This document shows, piece by piece, positions 63,074 to 64,000 of a DNA stretch of 64,000 nucleotides. Within the stretch, counting starts at the first letter, position 1. Each line of letters begins with the position of its first letter. The stretch comes from Echinarachnius parma (Eukaryota > Echinodermata > Echinoidea > Clypeasteroida > Echinarachniidae): contig JBAMJV010007487.1 in NCBI GenBank assembly GCA_037951105.1, positions 1 through 64,000 on the forward strand, read 5' to 3'. The notes beneath the pieces are model-generated. The model was not told the DNA's origin. It was given only the letters and a program-made list of their open reading frames with translations, and made no database searches. Made by a program: the position numbers and the translations under genes.

Positions 63074-64000
63074 ACTGAACTGAGTGAGCTGTGCATCACT
63101 GATCAGTGGCATTGAAGGCAAGGGGGGGAGGAGGGGGAGGGAGGCTGAACTGAGTGAGCTGTGCATCACTGATCAGTGGCATTGAAGGCAAGGGGGGGAG
63201 GAGGGGGAGGGAGGCTGAACTGAGTGAGCTGTGCATCACTGATCAGTGGCATTGAAGGCAGGGGGGAGGGGGGGGGGGGGGAGGCTGAACTGAGTGAGCT
63301 GTGCATCACTTATCAGTGGCATTGAAGGCAAGGGGGGGGGGGGAGGAGGGGGAGGGAGGCTGAACTGAGTGAGCTGTGCATCACTGATCAGTGGCATTGA
63401 AGGCAAGGGGGGGAGGAGGGGGAGGGAGGCTGAACTGAGTGAGCTGTGCATCACTGATCAGTGGCATTGAAGGCAAGGGGGGGAGGAGGGGGAGGGAGGC
63501 TGAACTGAGTGAGCTGTGCATCACTGATCAGTGGCATTGAAGGCAAGGGGGGGAGGAGGGGGAGGGAGGCTGAACTGAGTGAGCTGTGCATCACTGATCA
63601 GTGGCATTGAAGGCAAGGGGGGGAGGAGGGGGAGGGAGGCTGAACTGAGTGAGCTGTGCATCACTGATCAGTGGCATTGAAGGCAAGGGGGTGGGGGGGG
63701 GGGGGGAGGGAGGCTGAACTGAGTGAGCTGTGCATCACTGATCAGTGGCATTGAAGGCAAGGGGGTGGGGGGGGGGGGAGGGAGGCTGAACTGAGTGAGC
63801 TGTGCATCACTGATCAGTGGCATTGAAGGCAAGGGGGGAGGAGGGGGAGGGAGGCTGAACTGAGTGAGCTGTGCATCACTGATCAGTGGCATTGAAGGCA
63901 AGGGGGTGGGGGGGGGGGGGAGGGAGGCTGAACTGAGTGAGCTGTGCATCACTGATCAGTGGCATTGAAGGCAAGGGGGGAGGAGGGGGAGGGAGGCTGA
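63074..64000 (+). repeat. 70-bp G-rich satellite, about 13 units, continuing past the window
   Basis: Each unit is gctgaactgagtgagctgtg, then catcactgatcagtggcatt, gaaggcaa and a G-rich block (gggggggaggagggggaggg). Every unit offers four or more G-runs of three or longer (canonical G-quadruplex pattern) and a perfect palindrome cactgatcagtg. The length of the G block varies between units. Confidence 0.96.

Overview
This is a 64 kb piece of animal genome: spliced exons, GT-AG introns, tRNA-derived SINEs, many short inverted-repeat transposons and large tandem arrays. I infer a marine invertebrate, most likely an echinoderm. The tRNA-derived SINE bodies with a 'gcgctatataaat' + (ATT)n type tail and the abundant palindromic MITEs point that way, but no single feature proves it.

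GENE (about 0.65-8.85 kb, plus strand). The only gene I can name is the 3' nine exons of PRPF19 (Prp19/Pso4/NMP200), the spliceosomal NTC-complex E3 ubiquitin ligase scaffold. All nine exons join in phase to 452 complete codons plus a partial first Val codon, and the last exon ends in TAA at 8850-8852. The N-terminal U-box (about 56 residues in relatives) lies left of the window. Thirteen extra, mostly decayed copies of parts of these exons lie in the introns, always in the same orientation as and adjacent to their parent exon. Most sit 157-202 bp from their neighbour. One (7315-7404) differs from the real exon only at synonymous third positions.

3' FLANK (8.85-18 kb). A 53-bp minisatellite seeded on the stop codon is followed by a 60-bp minisatellite, two copies of one MITE family (10.66 and 13.62 kb), a TTAA-flanked piggyBac-like element (11.39-12.82 kb) carrying a nested palindromic element, and a 2.3-kb array of a 94-bp satellite.

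REPEAT-RICH GENE DESERT (18-64 kb). No further gene can be named. The region holds several families of TTAA-flanked elements: TTAA-AGGGATC type at 18.4, 34.7 and 56.8 kb; TTAA-AGGGCAATG type at 33.3 and 50.5 kb; TTAA-AGGGG type at 57.1 kb with fragments at 41.9 and 44.1 kb; and 80-92 bp TTAACCC types. There is also a 3-kb long-TIR element with ten 156-bp units each carrying an RFX X-box-like palindrome (25.6-28.6 kb), four members of a palindromic family sharing one centre motif (6.7, 11.7, 44.3, 53.1 kb), expanded (GAT)n tracts inside a higher-order repeat (38-39.4 kb), an 18-unit 33-bp satellite (46.3-46.9 kb) and a G-rich 70-bp array running off the right edge (63.1-64 kb). About 25 poly-G/poly-C runs punctuate the region, several inside one dispersed repeat family. 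Two minus-strand open stretches (about 29.4-29.6 kb and 55.6-56.0 kb) might be exons of an unrecognised gene.
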